A stretch of 64,000 nt of DNA from positions 1 through 64,000 of the forward strand of contig NZ_FOWE01000013.1 of NCBI RefSeq assembly GCF_900115395.1, in the 5' to 3' direction. Of this stretch, positions 26,041 through 35,761 are shown in pieces. The DNA is from Geodermatophilus obscurus. GTDB lineage: Bacteria; Actinomycetota; Actinomycetes; Mycobacteriales; Geodermatophilaceae. Under the pieces are notes generated by a model. It was not told the origin of the DNA, searched no databases, and saw only the letters and a list, made by a program, of their open reading frames with translations. The position numbers and the translations under genes are program-made. How positions within the stretch are numbered: position 1 is the first letter of the stretch; every line of letters begins with the position of its first letter.

Positions 26041-26818
26041 CACGGGCCTCGTACGTCCGCTTCGGCAGCCGGTGCACCAGTGAGGGTGACGTGCGACGAC
26101 GCGCGAGCGAGTCCCTGTCCGGGCCGGCCGTAGCGGGTCGGCGACGCGCAGCCAGTCGGCCCGGGTCTCGGGAACGGAGGTGATCAGCTGCGGCGCCGTC
26201 GGCTACGAGTTCGACTCCAAGTGGTTCGCCTGCGGGGGTAGGGACCATTCCGAGCCTCGATCCCTGCGTCCTGCAGGCGGATCGCTGGGCGCGGGGTTGC
26301 ACGAGCTCCTTCCCGGCGACCGCGGATTCCTGTTCGGGTGGGCCGCCGCGGAGTACCCTCGACGCTGCCATCGCTGATATCGACAGCCACCTCGAACTCC
26401 AACATCGCCACCCACCTGGATATCGAACCTGCAGCGGTGTACGACTGTGCTTTGCCGGGAGTAGCACGCGGCCTGAGGAGTCGTGGGATGCGCTATCAGG
26501 TACAGGCTATGAGGAGGACTCAATGAGGTTTTCTCACCAGAATTTGTCCTCCGCGAACGCGTCAGAGCGGCATCTCTGCAGGTCAGCGCCGCGAGTCGGC
26601 CGAGCGTCAAGTGCCTCCTGAGGATGCCTGTTCCGAGGAGTCGCGCTGGAAGTCCCTGACGACTCGCTGCAGGCCTGGCCAGCGGCGTCGACCGCAACCT
26701 TCAACGGGTGCGGATTCCTGGTGAGAAACCTCATGGCTGTCAATGGCGGCGCGGCAGATCAATTGTCGCCGAGGGCTACTCCGTTGCGGCAGTTGACGTC
26801 CTGGCGGGAGGGGCTGGT
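26041..26818. other. Gap between the repeat protein and the S41 protease
   Basis: 778 bp with no supported gene. A single GTGACG occurs near 26085, without a partner at 11 bp, so the promoter of the protease gene is not identified. Confidence 0.3.
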
Positions 26819-28747
26819 ATGACCGAGTTGGGTGGCGACGGTGTGGGGACTGTGTCGCTCCCGGATTTCCTCAGCACCTACCAAGTCGGAACGCTCTCGG
26901 GCGACGATCGGCGGCTGATCGTCCAGCAGGCGCTGGTCGTGTTGGAGCAGAGCTACTCGCTGCTGCCGTTCAAGGTTGCGCGCTACGGGATCAATCCTCT
27001 GCAGCGGTTGCGCCTCCTGCAGACGCAGCTGGGCCGACCCGGTCCGCTTGGTGCGGAGTGGTTTTTCCACAGGGAGTTGGTCGACATCTTCAACTCGCTG
27101 CGGGACCTGCACACCCGCTATCGCCTCCCCCGACCCTTCGGTGCTGCGGTCGCCATGTTGCCGTTCCTGTTGAAGGAGTTCGCCGAGGAAGGCCGGCTGC
27201 GGTATCTGGTCGGGCGGAGCGCGGCCGAGCAGGAGGACTTGGGGGAGAGCTTCCGCTTCGGTGTCGAGATCACTCATTGGAACGGCGTTCCCATCGATCG
27301 AGCGATCGAGCGCTTCGCTGAGCGCATGCCGGGGGCGAATCCCGCAGCCCGCCACGCCCGCGCCGTCGAGCTCTTCACATTCCGCTCGCTGCAATTCGGA
27401 CCGCCGCCGGACGACGACTGGGTCACGGTCCAGTACATCGACCACGCGGGGGAGGTCCAGCGCATCGAGCTGACCTGGCTCGTGCGTGGCGTGGCGGCGC
27501 CCGCTGAGGCCCAGGCGCCGGCGACCGATCCCGATGTGGCGTTGGCGTTTGACGTTGAGCGCACCCAGGTCGCCCGATTGCGCACGCGGCTGTTCGCCCC
27601 GGAGTTCATCGCGGCCGAGGCCTCGGGAGAGCCCGTGGCCGCCGGGCCCGATGACGTCACCGTCAGCCCCGCATGGTCCACCGTGTTCCAGGCGCGAAGG
27701 GCACAGGTAGGCGGAAGCGTGCTCGGCTACCTACGCATCCGAACATTCCTGCCACCTATACCCAGCACCGCGAGCGTCATCGGATTTGTCCAGGAGTTCA
27801 TCCGGTTGCTCGGCGAGCTGCCTCAGAATGGCCTCGTGCTGGACGTGCGGGGCAACGGCGGCGGTGCGGTGCTGGCCTCCGAGTTGTGCCTGCAAGCGCT
27901 CACGGCCCGACCCCTCGAACCGGAGCCCGCGCAGTTCGCCGCCACGATGCTGAACCTGCGCACGTGCCGGACGAACCGGACCCTCGCCGCCTGGCTACCG
28001 TCCATGGAGCAGGCGGTGGAGTCCGGCGCTGCCTACTCGGCGGGCATCCCCTTCACTACCCGGCAGCTGCTCGCTGAGGTCCCCCAGTCCTACTTCGGGC
28101 CCGTGGTCCTGGTCACCGACGCCCGCTGCTACTCGGCGACCGATATATTCGCTGCCGGTTTCCAGGACCACGGCATCGGCCTGGTGCTTGGCACCGACGG
28201 CAGCACGGGCGCCGGTGGCGCGAACGTCTGGCGGATGTCGGACCTGCTCGGGTCCCTCCCGGCATCCGACAACTCGCCGTTCCGGCCCCTGCCTGGCGGC
28301 GCCGATGTGACCGTTGCCATCCGGCGCCTGTTACGTGTCGGCCCGAACGCCGGCACTCCGCTGGAGGATTACGGCGTCGTCCCCGACGAGTCACACATCA
28401 CCACGCGCCGTGACATCACCGACAACGAGGTCGACCTTATGGCCACCGCCGCCGAGCTACTCGCCCGATCGAAGCCGCTGCGGTTGGACGTCGAGCTCAA
28501 CGAAGCCGGAGGAGAGCTGACCGTCATGTTCGCAACAGTCGGGATCGACCACGCCGACGTGGTTGTCGACGGCCGACCTCGCCTCACCATCGACCTGGGC
28601 GGCAACCTCGGCCCCGTCGTCGTGCCCGGCGCCGGGACGCCCCAGGAGGTTCGCGTCATCGGCTACGGCGACAGCGCCCCCGTCGCCGCCCGCACCTTCA
28701 CCCGCAACGGACCGACCCTCGACCTCCGAACCACCTTCACCCCCTAA
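26819..28747 (+). CDS. S41-family (C-terminal processing type) serine protease
   Basis: 642 residues from ATG 26819, preceded by GGGAGGGG. The core S41 motifs are LGYLRIRTFLPP, NGLVLDVRGNGGGAVLASEL and PVVLVTDARCYSATDIFAAG (nucleophile Ser in CYSATD) followed by HGIGLVLGTDGSTGAGGANV. No signal peptide is seen, unlike most CtpA/Tsp proteases, and no PDZ domain is evident. Cytosolic S41 enzymes include tricorn-core-like and toxin-region proteases. The stop codon TAA (28745-28747) is also the target duplication of the IS element that follows. Confidence 0.85.
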   Translation: MTELGGDGVGTVSLPDFLSTYQVGTLSGDDRRLIVQQALVVLEQSYSLLPFKVARYGINPLQRLRLLQTQLGRPGPLGAEWFFHRELVDIFNSLRDLHTRYRLPRPFGAAVAMLPFLLKEFAEEGRLRYLVGRSAAEQEDLGESFRFGVEITHWNGVPIDRAIERFAERMPGANPAARHARAVELFTFRSLQFGPPPDDDWVTVQYIDHAGEVQRIELTWLVRGVAAPAEAQAPATDPDVALAFDVERTQVARLRTRLFAPEFIAAEASGEPVAAGPDDVTVSPAWSTVFQARRAQVGGSVLGYLRIRTFLPPIPSTASVIGFVQEFIRLLGELPQNGLVLDVRGNGGGAVLASELCLQALTARPLEPEPAQFAATMLNLRTCRTNRTLAAWLPSMEQAVESGAAYSAGIPFTTRQLLAEVPQSYFGPVVLVTDARCYSATDIFAAGFQDHGIGLVLGTDGSTGAGGANVWRMSDLLGSLPASDNSPFRPLPGGADVTVAIRRLLRVGPNAGTPLEDYGVVPDESHITTRRDITDNEVDLMATAAELLARSKPLRLDVELNEAGGELTVMFATVGIDHADVVVDGRPRLTIDLGGNLGPVVVPGAGTPQEVRVIGYGDSAPVAARTFTRNGPTLDLRTTFTP

Positions 28748-29843
28748 CGACCTCGTCGTGGTTAGCGGCAAGGCTTGCTCGTGAGGGACGGGGCAGGGTC
28801 ACGGTGTGTCCAGGACGCTGGCCCGTGCCGCCGTTGTTGCCGATCGCCGGGTGACGGGGCTGTCCCCGCAGGTCCTCGCTGACTTGATCGTCGAGCTGGG
28901 GCCGCGCTGTCAGGCGCGCCAGGACGCACGGCTGGCCGATCGGCCGCGTCAACGAGCGGTTGGCGCTGGCGCCCGGTACCGGCTGGTGTTCAGCGACCGG
29001 TTGCTGGCCACCCTGGTCCATCTGTGCCACGGGGTTACCCACGACGTGCTGGCCTGCTGGTCGGGGGTGTCCCGTTCCACGATCACCCGGGCGGTCGGGG
29101 AGGTCCGCCCGCTGCTGGCCGAGCGCGGCTGCACCGTCCAGGGCGGCATCCGGCTGCGCACCCTGGCCGACGTCATCGCCCACCTGGGCGCCAGCGGGCA
29201 GCTGGGCCTGCTCGATGCCACTGAGGTCCGGGTGCGCCGCCCGGCCGCCGGTCGGGCCGGTCGGGCCGGTCGGCGCAAGTTCGTCTCGGGTCAGGCCCGC
29301 GCCAACACCGTCAAGGCGCTGGTGATCACCGACGCCGCCGGGCTGCTGTTGCTCTGCGGACAGCCCGCCCGGGCTCCATCCACGACCTGACCCAGGTCCG
29401 CCAGGCCGGCTTGGTCGAGCTGCTGGCCCTCATCCCCGGCGTCACCCTGCTCGCCGACGCCGGCTACCAGGGCCTGAGCACCCAGACCGCCGGTGCGGTG
29501 CTCACTCCGCGGCCGGCCCGGCGGAAGAACCAGATCCCGGTCTCCCCGCCGTCGCCGCGGCACACGAGGCCGAACGCAGAGCGCACGCGGCCACGCGGAT
29601 CCGCGTCGAGCACGGCATCAGCCACCCGCAGAACTGGCGAGCCCTGTCCCGGCACTTCGGCCGACGCGAGCACCTCGACACCATCCGGCCCGCGGTCGCC
29701 GGGCTGGTCTCCAGCCAGGAACGAGCACCACGACCTGACCAGCTTCGCCACCTGCCGAGAGCGCTACCGGCCGGCACTGCCGCGTGATCGAACTGGCCCT
29801 GAACAGGTCGACGACGGCCCGCGGCTAACTTTGCACGAGGTCG
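28748..29843 (+). mobile_element. IS5-family element (DDE_Tnp_4 type), frameshifted
   Basis: 1096 bp with terminal repeats CGACCTCGTCGTGGTTAGC at the left and its imperfect complement GCTAACTTTGCACGAGGTCG at the right, flanked by TAA (28745-28747 and 29844-29846). The single transposase frame (from 28806) covers an N-terminal domain and HTH (THDVLACWSGVSRSTITRAV) and the DDE start (LLDATEVRVRRPA), then breaks. It belongs to the same family as the truncated copy at 20345. Inserted exactly at the stop codon of the protease gene. Confidence 0.85.
28806..29787 (+). pseudogene. DDE_Tnp_4 transposase, two frameshifts
   Basis: Compared with the copy at 20345, one base is missing near 29367 (before GSIHDLTQVRQAGL) and one near 29548 (within IPV-PAVAAAHEAERRAH). 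The three frames together give a complete protein ending PAGTAA at 29785-29787. The catalytic residues are all still readable, so loss is recent. Confidence 0.85.
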
Positions 29844-29844
29844 T

Positions 29845-30267
29845 AAGCAGAACGGGTCGTAATGAACGGTTGGCACCGCTTCGTGAGAGCTCGTCGTCAC
29901 GTGGGGCGGGCTGAACTGCATAGCGTCCGCTCGTGGGGAACCGACTCGGCTGGGCGCCTGGAGGCTGCAGCGACGGGCGCAGAGCAAGGGCGCGTCGGCC
30001 CGGGTGATGAGCGGGCGTGGATCGCACTGCGGTTATGTCGCGTGTTCAGTCATGGAGAAGGGGTCACGCTGCAGGTGCCGGAGCCGAGCAACAGGTTCAA
30101 GGGCCGACTGTTGCGAACGCGTGACGGACAGCCTGCAGAGATTGAGGACCTGAGCAGTCGCATCTCCAGCCCCGATTGTGGCATGGGAGAGGACCAAGTT
30201 GCCCTCGATGTATCCGTCGGTCAGGGATAGCGGCCACCGGGGGAGCGCCATCCTGCGACTCTGGCGA
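29845..30267. other. Gap with a possible decayed minus-strand gene end
   Basis: A minus frame (30033-30251) reads LTDGYIEGNLVLSHATIGAG and resembles a coding remnant, but it has no start, no ribosome-binding site and no certain family. No other feature is evident. Confidence 0.3.
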
Positions 30268-31344
30268 TCACCCCTGCCGCTGGAGCTCGTGCGTACTCGG
30301 CCGCTGAGCCCCCGTGACCAATCTGAGCGCCTGAGACTTCCACCGGCGGTATCGGCGGCGCGCCAGGCTCACTAAACTGGCGTCGGATACGGCGGCCTCC
30401 AGCGCGGTAAGGCGATCGTTCTGCTGGTCGAGCCGCTCGGCCTGCCGCTCCAGTAGCTCGGCCGCGCGCCGCAGTAGGTGCACCGCTTCCTCCTCGCGAT
30501 GCCGGTTCTCGGTGAGGCGGACGATCAGCCTGTCGATTTCCCGCTGAAAGTAGGCGGTCGTGTACAGCAGGCCGCCCAGCCCATGACGCTGGCCGTAAGC
30601 TCGTAGCGCCTCGTCGCGGAGGAGTAGATCGACGTCGCGGTGGTCGGTCGAGCCTGTGACGACACTGTTGGCCGCTGGACCGGTCGCCGTCGGCCGCTGA
30701 TGCCAAAAGGCCAAAGGCTCGCCGTCGAGGAAGCCTAAGCGCAGATCGGTCAAGGTCAGGCGGAGAAAGAATTCCCAGTCCCCGACGACCGGGAGGTCCT
30801 CTCGGAACCAGCCGACCGTGTCATGAACCGCGCGCCGGTAGAGAACCGAGATCGGCACCGTCCGATTCGTGCGGAGCATTTCGAACAGCGTGAAGGCATG
30901 CACCTGCGGGGCGAATATCTCGCGCTCTATCTCGACGATTGACTCCCCCTGAATTCTCTCCCGGACGATCTCGGTGCGCACGGCCACCGCGGCTTGACTC
31001 GTGCCGTCCAGGTGCGCGACGGTCCGAGCGAGGAACGATGGGTGCCACGTGTCGTCGTCGTCGTGGATTGCCACGTAGGTGGACTTCTGAGCAGCGATGC
31101 CTCGGTTGGACGCGGCTTCCATACCCCGTTGGGCCTCGTTGTTCAAGAGGGTCAGTCGGCCGGTCGGCATGGGATGGTGCCGCAGCACGGCGTCGACGTC
31201 CGCGGCGAGCCCGCCGTCGTTAACCACTACTAGGTGCCAGTCCGAGAACGTTTGGCGACAGACGTCCGCGACAGCGCGCTTGAGTAATAGCGGACGGTTC
31301 CTGGTCCGCATAACGACGGCCACCGATGGACGCTCGTCTGTCAT
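30268..31344 (-). CDS. GT2-family glycosyltransferase
   Basis: 358 residues from ATG 31344 (no ribosome-binding site visible, so perhaps leaderless). The GT-A fold is clear: PSVAVVMRTRNRPLLLKRAV, QTFSDWHLVVVNDGG, AASNRGIAAQKSTYVAIHDD-DD (the DxD metal site) TWHPSFLARTVAHLD, and further VGDWEFFLRLTL (ED-type acceptor loop). The C-terminus is a coiled coil with heptads (REEEAVHLLRRAAELLERQA). It transfers a sugar from a nucleotide donor, substrate unknown. It is divergent from the 1225-residue gene to its right. Confidence 0.88.
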   Translation of the reverse strand: MTDERPSVAVVMRTRNRPLLLKRAVADVCRQTFSDWHLVVVNDGGLAADVDAVLRHHPMPTGRLTLLNNEAQRGMEAASNRGIAAQKSTYVAIHDDDDTWHPSFLARTVAHLDGTSQAAVAVRTEIVRERIQGESIVEIEREIFAPQVHAFTLFEMLRTNRTVPISVLYRRAVHDTVGWFREDLPVVGDWEFFLRLTLTDLRLGFLDGEPLAFWHQRPTATGPAANSVVTGSTDHRDVDLLLRDEALRAYGQRHGLGGLLYTTAYFQREIDRLIVRLTENRHREEEAVHLLRRAAELLERQAERLDQQNDRLTALEAAVSDASLVSLARRRYRRWKSQALRLVTGAQRPSTHELQRQG

Positions 31345-31847
31345 CCGCGAAGGGTCGCAGACAGCCTTCGCCGACAGGGGGGATTGCCGCCTCGTGGCCC
31401 GATCCGCCCAGCTACTTACGCGCTGCCGCTGACTCGTCCGGGCTCGGACGCCTGCGACGGTCCCGGTTCCTCTCCGCCGCGCACCTGGCGGCCTGAGCCG
31501 GCCTGGGGTGGACGAGTCGGCCGGCGAGCGCCAGCGGCCCGAGCAGCAGCATGTCAACAACGTGGCTCACCGCGATGCCGGTCGAGGCCGCCGGCTCAAT
31601 CGGCCGGATGAAGGGCGCCAGCTTCCTCGCCGCTCGGCACGCCCGGCCTACCAGCCGCCGCGGCAGAGCCCCCGCCCAGGTCCCGGTCGCCCACTCGACG
31701 CTCAAGAACGACGAGCCCTACCGGGACCGTAGACCCGACTGGGTCGCCCGCCGCAACGACGAGGCGCAGACCTGCTGCATGGTTACTCAACTCGAGCGAC
31801 TCGGCCACACCGGTCGTTGTCATTGCCCAACCATGACTGACGAGTCC
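31345..31847 (+). other. Gap with a probable transposase tail
   Basis: Most of this 500-bp region is featureless. At about 31697-31815 the plus frame reads STLKNDEPYRDRRPDWVARR then NDEAQTCCMVTQLERLGHT. This matches the 'PY-D-G-DW--RR-----R--R-LE-LGH-V' tail of several actinobacterial transposases, although the family cannot be fixed. It would be a 40-residue remnant. Confidence 0.4.
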
Positions 31848-31890
31848 GTGACGCGACGGTGACGCAACGGTGACGGAGTCCCTGCACTGT
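31848..31890 (+). promoter_or_regulatory. GTGACG direct-repeat promoter element, copy 4 (three hexamers)
   Basis: Three GTGACG hexamers at 31848, 31859 and 31870, each 11 bp apart (CGACG and CAACG between), nine bases, then CACTGT (31885-31890). This is the strongest copy. Predicted start about 31897, giving a leader of about 70 nt to the 1225-residue gene. Confidence 0.65.
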
Positions 31891-31965
31891 TGTGGCTGTC
31901 CTGGCGACACAGCACCGCAGTGGGAACTGGTAGTGCCAGTGACTCGGTCCCGCACGGAGGTCGGA

Positions 31966-34900
31966 ATGGAAGACCTGTTTCGGTTGATGCTCCTGCGGCC
32001 CGCCGTAACGCAGGATCCCGAGAGTCCCAGCATCGACCTCACCCAGGATTCCGATTACCAGAACGCCCTACGCGAAGCCGTCGCCGGCGGACGCGAGCGC
32101 GCCGAGGAGGTGAGCCGCGCGTATGTCCAGGGCGACGAGTTTCTGGGCGATCCCGCGCGCAACGAGTTTGCCGCCGAGCTCGCTGAACTCGCCGCCCGGC
32201 TCGATGGACTGGAGGACGAGCCCGCCGTCCGGCGTCCGCCTCAGGATGAGGGCGTTGGTGGGGACCAGGACCAGGACGATGACGGCGATCAGCAGGGTTC
32301 CGTCGCCCGGGCGGTCCGGACAGCGTTCGGCCGCCCGGCGTCCGAGGTTGTGGACGACGAGGTGTTCCAGCGGATGCTGCGGCGCCTCCGCGACAGCCTC
32401 ACGGCGATCAAGGTGCTGCAGGAGGAGCACAGCAGGCCGGTGGAGGAGCTGACCCGACAGCTGCGCACCGCCGAGGTCGTCCGGAGGGCAGCAGTCGAGG
32501 ACCGGTTCGACGGCGGCCCGGCATTGCACCGCTATCGCCGGCGGTCGCTTCGGCTGCCTGTGGTTCCGGGTTGGGGGTCGCGTCTGTCGACTCGGGACGC
32601 CGAGGAGCAGCTGCGCCAGCGTCGGGCGGAAGCCATCGCGGAGCGCGAGGCGCAAGTGGGCGATCTGCTCGGCCGGCACGAAGCGCTGCGAGGCGCGATT
32701 GCCGAACTCGGTTCGCTAGAAGGGCGCCACTTCCGGGTCTCGCCCGTGGAAGCAAGCGACGCCATCGCCCCCCCCGAGGAGCTGCGGCTGACGAGCGCCA
32801 TGGTCGCGGAGAGCGTTTTCACGAAGGACTTGCGAGCGGTGAGTCTTCGCCGGCTGGGGGGAACGATCGACGATGGCCCGGTCATCGGGGAGGCGGGCGA
32901 AGAGGCCGGCGACGCGGCGACCGGATCGACGACGGTCCCTGATGGCCTGGCGAACCTGGCGGCCACCTTGGCGAGCACCACCTCCGTCGCCGCCACGGGC
33001 AGAGTCGAGTTCACTCCTCCGGACCTGACGGAGGTCGGTTTCATCCTGCGGCCGGAGGCCACCGAGGCGTTGACGGACCGAACCCGCACGCTGCTTGCCG
33101 ACCGCGGCGTCGACCTCGGCGCCGTCCCGCTCGACCGGATCACCCAGGGCCTCGGTGCCGAGCTGGCCACGACCGTGGAGCGTCTGGAGCAGGTCGCCGG
33201 CCACCCGGTGAAGCAGTCCTTCACCCGCGTCGGGGACGCGCTGATCTCCGTGCAGACACCGATCGTTACCGGTTGGGGCAGCCTCGGGACCGGTGGCCTG
33301 ATGCCTGTCCCGGTGTTCCCGATGGACGGCCGGATCCCGCACACCCGGGGTGCCGTCGCACCTGCTGGTGTGGCGGACCTGCTCGTCGTCCGGCAGCAAC
33401 TAATTGGATACGAGGGCGCCGACGTCGCGCACATCGAGAATGTGTTGCGGGGCGAGCGGAAGCTGCGCGAGCACACCCGGCGAGAGGAGTCGGAGGTCAT
33501 CACGCTGTCCGAGAGCGAGGTCAGTACCAGCGAGGAGCGCGAGCTGGAGACCGCGGACCGGTTCGAGATGACCCGTGAGACGAGTACGACGATCAAGGAG
33601 GACGCCGCGCTCAAGGCAGGCCTCAGCGTCTCCGGCAGCTACGGCCCGACCGTGGAGTTTGCGGTCAGCGCCGAGGGTTCGATGTCACGGTCCAAGGAGG
33701 AGGCGACGAAGGCCGCCTCGTCGTTCTCCCAGGACGTCACCGAGCGCAGCTCGCGGAAGATCGCCGAGCGCATCCTCGAGCGGACCACGACCCGCCTTAC
33801 CACGGAGACCATCGAGAAGAACACCCACGAGCTGAACAACGTCAAGGGGGCTGGCCACGTATCCGGGGTCTACCAGTGGGTGAACAAGGTCTATCAGGCG
33901 CAGATGTACAACTATGGCCTGCGCGCTACCTTCGATTTTATGGTGCCCGAGCCAGCGGCGTTCATCGTGGCCGCTATGAACCGAGCGCATGCTGGAACGG
34001 TCACCCTCACCAAGCCGCCCACGTTCAGCCTCCTGCCAGCTCAAATCAACGAGAGCAACTACGGCTACTGGGTGCAGGTCTATCAAGCGAAGGACGTCAC
34101 GCCGCCGCCGGAGCTCTACCGCACGAAGTCCGCTGACTTCAAGTCCGGCGGCGGGGACAAGAACACCAACTACAACCACTCCGGCCAGATCGCCCTCGAC
34201 GACGGCTATCGCGCGGTCTTCGGCAGCGTCGCAAGCGTCGGGAACGCCTGGGAGGCCGATCACACACTAGACGTCGTCCTCGGACGCCGCACCAAGCGGA
34301 TCGCGTCAGGAACCTGGTTGTGGACCACCACGCTGGATGACGAGCGCGACAGCCTGCCTTTCGCCCTCGATACCCGGCACCTCGCCCAGGTCGCGGTCGC
34401 GATCGAGGTGAAGACCCAAAGGACCGACCGCGCGATGGAAAAGTGGCGGCTGGAGACGCACGCCAAGCTGGCCACCGCGCACGCCGCTCTCGTCGCGGAC
34501 TACGAGGAGAAACTCGCGGCGCTGCAACTGCAGGCCGGCGTTGCGATCCGCGGCCGCAACCCGGGGGCCAACCAGCTCACCATCCGGGCGGAGTTGAAGA
34601 AGAACTGCATCAGCATCCTGACCGATCAGCACTTCGACCTGTTCGACGCGATCGACGCCTCACCCACCACGGGGCTGCCGCAGCTGGACGTTTTCGAGAC
34701 CGCAGGTGAGGGTCCGTACGTGCGCTTCTTCGAGCAGGCGTTCGAGTGGGAGCAGATGACCTGGGTGACCTATCCGTACTTCTGGGGTCGCAAGGACCAG
34801 TGGGACGAGCGGATCGCCTACGATGACCCCGATCCGGCCTTCAACGAGTTTCTGCAGGCCGGATACGCGCGTGTGTCGGTGCCGGCCCGCCCTGGGTTCG

Positions 34901-35643
34901 AAGGTGCGATCGACCACTTCCTGACCTTCGGCGAGGCCTGGAACGGTGGACCCCTACCCCCGATCACCAGCCCGCTCTACCTGCCCATCGCCGACGAGAT
35001 CGCCGAGCGCCTCGACCGTCCCGGCGCCGAAGTGCCGCAGGGTACGGCGTGGACCGTGCGGGTACCCACGAACCTCGTGCACCTGCGGGCCGACGACCGC
35101 CTGCCGCGCTGGGAACAGAACCAACAGGGCGAATGGGTCGAGGTCGGCGAGACGACATCGGATGGACCGTCGTCGAGGCAGTGGAGCGGGACCGCGCGCC
35201 AGGAAGTCCCGTCGACGCTGGCAACCGACCAGACGACCTGGATCCAGTGGCCCTCCGCGGCCGTCTGGCAGGTGCCAATACCGGACTGGGCCGCCGACGT
35301 CGACTTCAACTTTTCCCTTTCTCCGGGAGTAATAGGTGGCGACGTGTGGGGCGAACTCCGACTCGACTTCGGCGGGAGCTTCACCGATCCCTCTCGGTTC
35401 GACGTCAACTACGAGGCCGACCAGACGGAGGGGCCGGAGCAGGCCCTGATGCTGGTGGGTGGCACCCATCGCATCCCGGAAGAGATTCGTGGTAAGTCGG
35501 TCACCGTGAGGATGGAGGGCCAGATGCTGGACCCAGCCAACCACCCGGGCCGTTTAGAGGCTTACTACGGCAGCGACCTCGCTCCTCCCTATGGCACTCG
35601 GATCAACGGCCTGCTCAGCTTCAGAAGGCGGCCAACGACGTGA
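31966..35643 (+). CDS. Giant multidomain protein of unknown family, next to a toxin gene
   Basis: 1225 residues from ATG 31966, chosen for the GGAGG site 5-10 nt upstream. No signal peptide. Acidic/helical N-terminal part (1-110), a coiled-coil region (130-260, LQEEHSRPVEELTRQLRTAE; AEAIAEREAQVGDLLGRHEA), a beta-rich middle, then a striking segment GADVAHIENVLRGERKLREH followed by a Glu/Ser/Thr-rich helix (EESEVITLSESEVSTSEERE), a serine-rich strand region, and GVYQWVNKVYQAQMYNYGLR-ATFDFMVPEPAAF. The last 250 residues are a beta-sandwich-like tail. It reads as a large assembly or delivery scaffold. The toxin gene starts 118 bp downstream on the same strand. Confidence 0.75.
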   Translation: MEDLFRLMLLRPAVTQDPESPSIDLTQDSDYQNALREAVAGGRERAEEVSRAYVQGDEFLGDPARNEFAAELAELAARLDGLEDEPAVRRPPQDEGVGGDQDQDDDGDQQGSVARAVRTAFGRPASEVVDDEVFQRMLRRLRDSLTAIKVLQEEHSRPVEELTRQLRTAEVVRRAAVEDRFDGGPALHRYRRRSLRLPVVPGWGSRLSTRDAEEQLRQRRAEAIAEREAQVGDLLGRHEALRGAIAELGSLEGRHFRVSPVEASDAIAPPEELRLTSAMVAESVFTKDLRAVSLRRLGGTIDDGPVIGEAGEEAGDAATGSTTVPDGLANLAATLASTTSVAATGRVEFTPPDLTEVGFILRPEATEALTDRTRTLLADRGVDLGAVPLDRITQGLGAELATTVERLEQVAGHPVKQSFTRVGDALISVQTPIVTGWGSLGTGGLMPVPVFPMDGRIPHTRGAVAPAGVADLLVVRQQLIGYEGADVAHIENVLRGERKLREHTRREESEVITLSESEVSTSEERELETADRFEMTRETSTTIKEDAALKAGLSVSGSYGPTVEFAVSAEGSMSRSKEEATKAASSFSQDVTERSSRKIAERILERTTTRLTTETIEKNTHELNNVKGAGHVSGVYQWVNKVYQAQMYNYGLRATFDFMVPEPAAFIVAAMNRAHAGTVTLTKPPTFSLLPAQINESNYGYWVQVYQAKDVTPPPELYRTKSADFKSGGGDKNTNYNHSGQIALDDGYRAVFGSVASVGNAWEADHTLDVVLGRRTKRIASGTWLWTTTLDDERDSLPFALDTRHLAQVAVAIEVKTQRTDRAMEKWRLETHAKLATAHAALVADYEEKLAALQLQAGVAIRGRNPGANQLTIRAELKKNCISILTDQHFDLFDAIDASPTTGLPQLDVFETAGEGPYVRFFEQAFEWEQMTWVTYPYFWGRKDQWDERIAYDDPDPAFNEFLQAGYARVSVPARPGFEGAIDHFLTFGEAWNGGPLPPITSPLYLPIADEIAERLDRPGAEVPQGTAWTVRVPTNLVHLRADDRLPRWEQNQQGEWVEVGETTSDGPSSRQWSGTARQEVPSTLATDQTTWIQWPSAAVWQVPIPDWAADVDFNFSLSPGVIGGDVWGELRLDFGGSFTDPSRFDVNYEADQTEGPEQALMLVGGTHRIPEEIRGKSVTVRMEGQMLDPANHPGRLEAYYGSDLAPPYGTRINGLLSFRRRPTT

Positions 35644-35649
35644 CCCACG

Positions 35650-35715
35650 CCCGGGCGGACGACCGCCTACCGCGCTACGGGCAGAATTAGAAGGCCGAAT
35701 GGGTCGGGTCAAGGT
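35650..35715 (+). repeat. Decayed duplicate of a segment inside the upstream gene
   Basis: 35653-35712 (CGGGCGGACGACCGCCTACC...) closely matches 35086-35147 inside the 1225-residue gene, which encodes RADDRLPRWEQNQQGEWVEV. The copy reads RADDRLPRYGQN, TAG, KAEWV, so it lies after the present stop and is no longer coding. It suggests a tandem C-terminal module was lost or partly duplicated. Confidence 0.65.
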
Positions 35716-35761
35716 GGTGGAGTGATCCGGGCATAGGCCGCGACGAGCGAGGACCCGAGCC

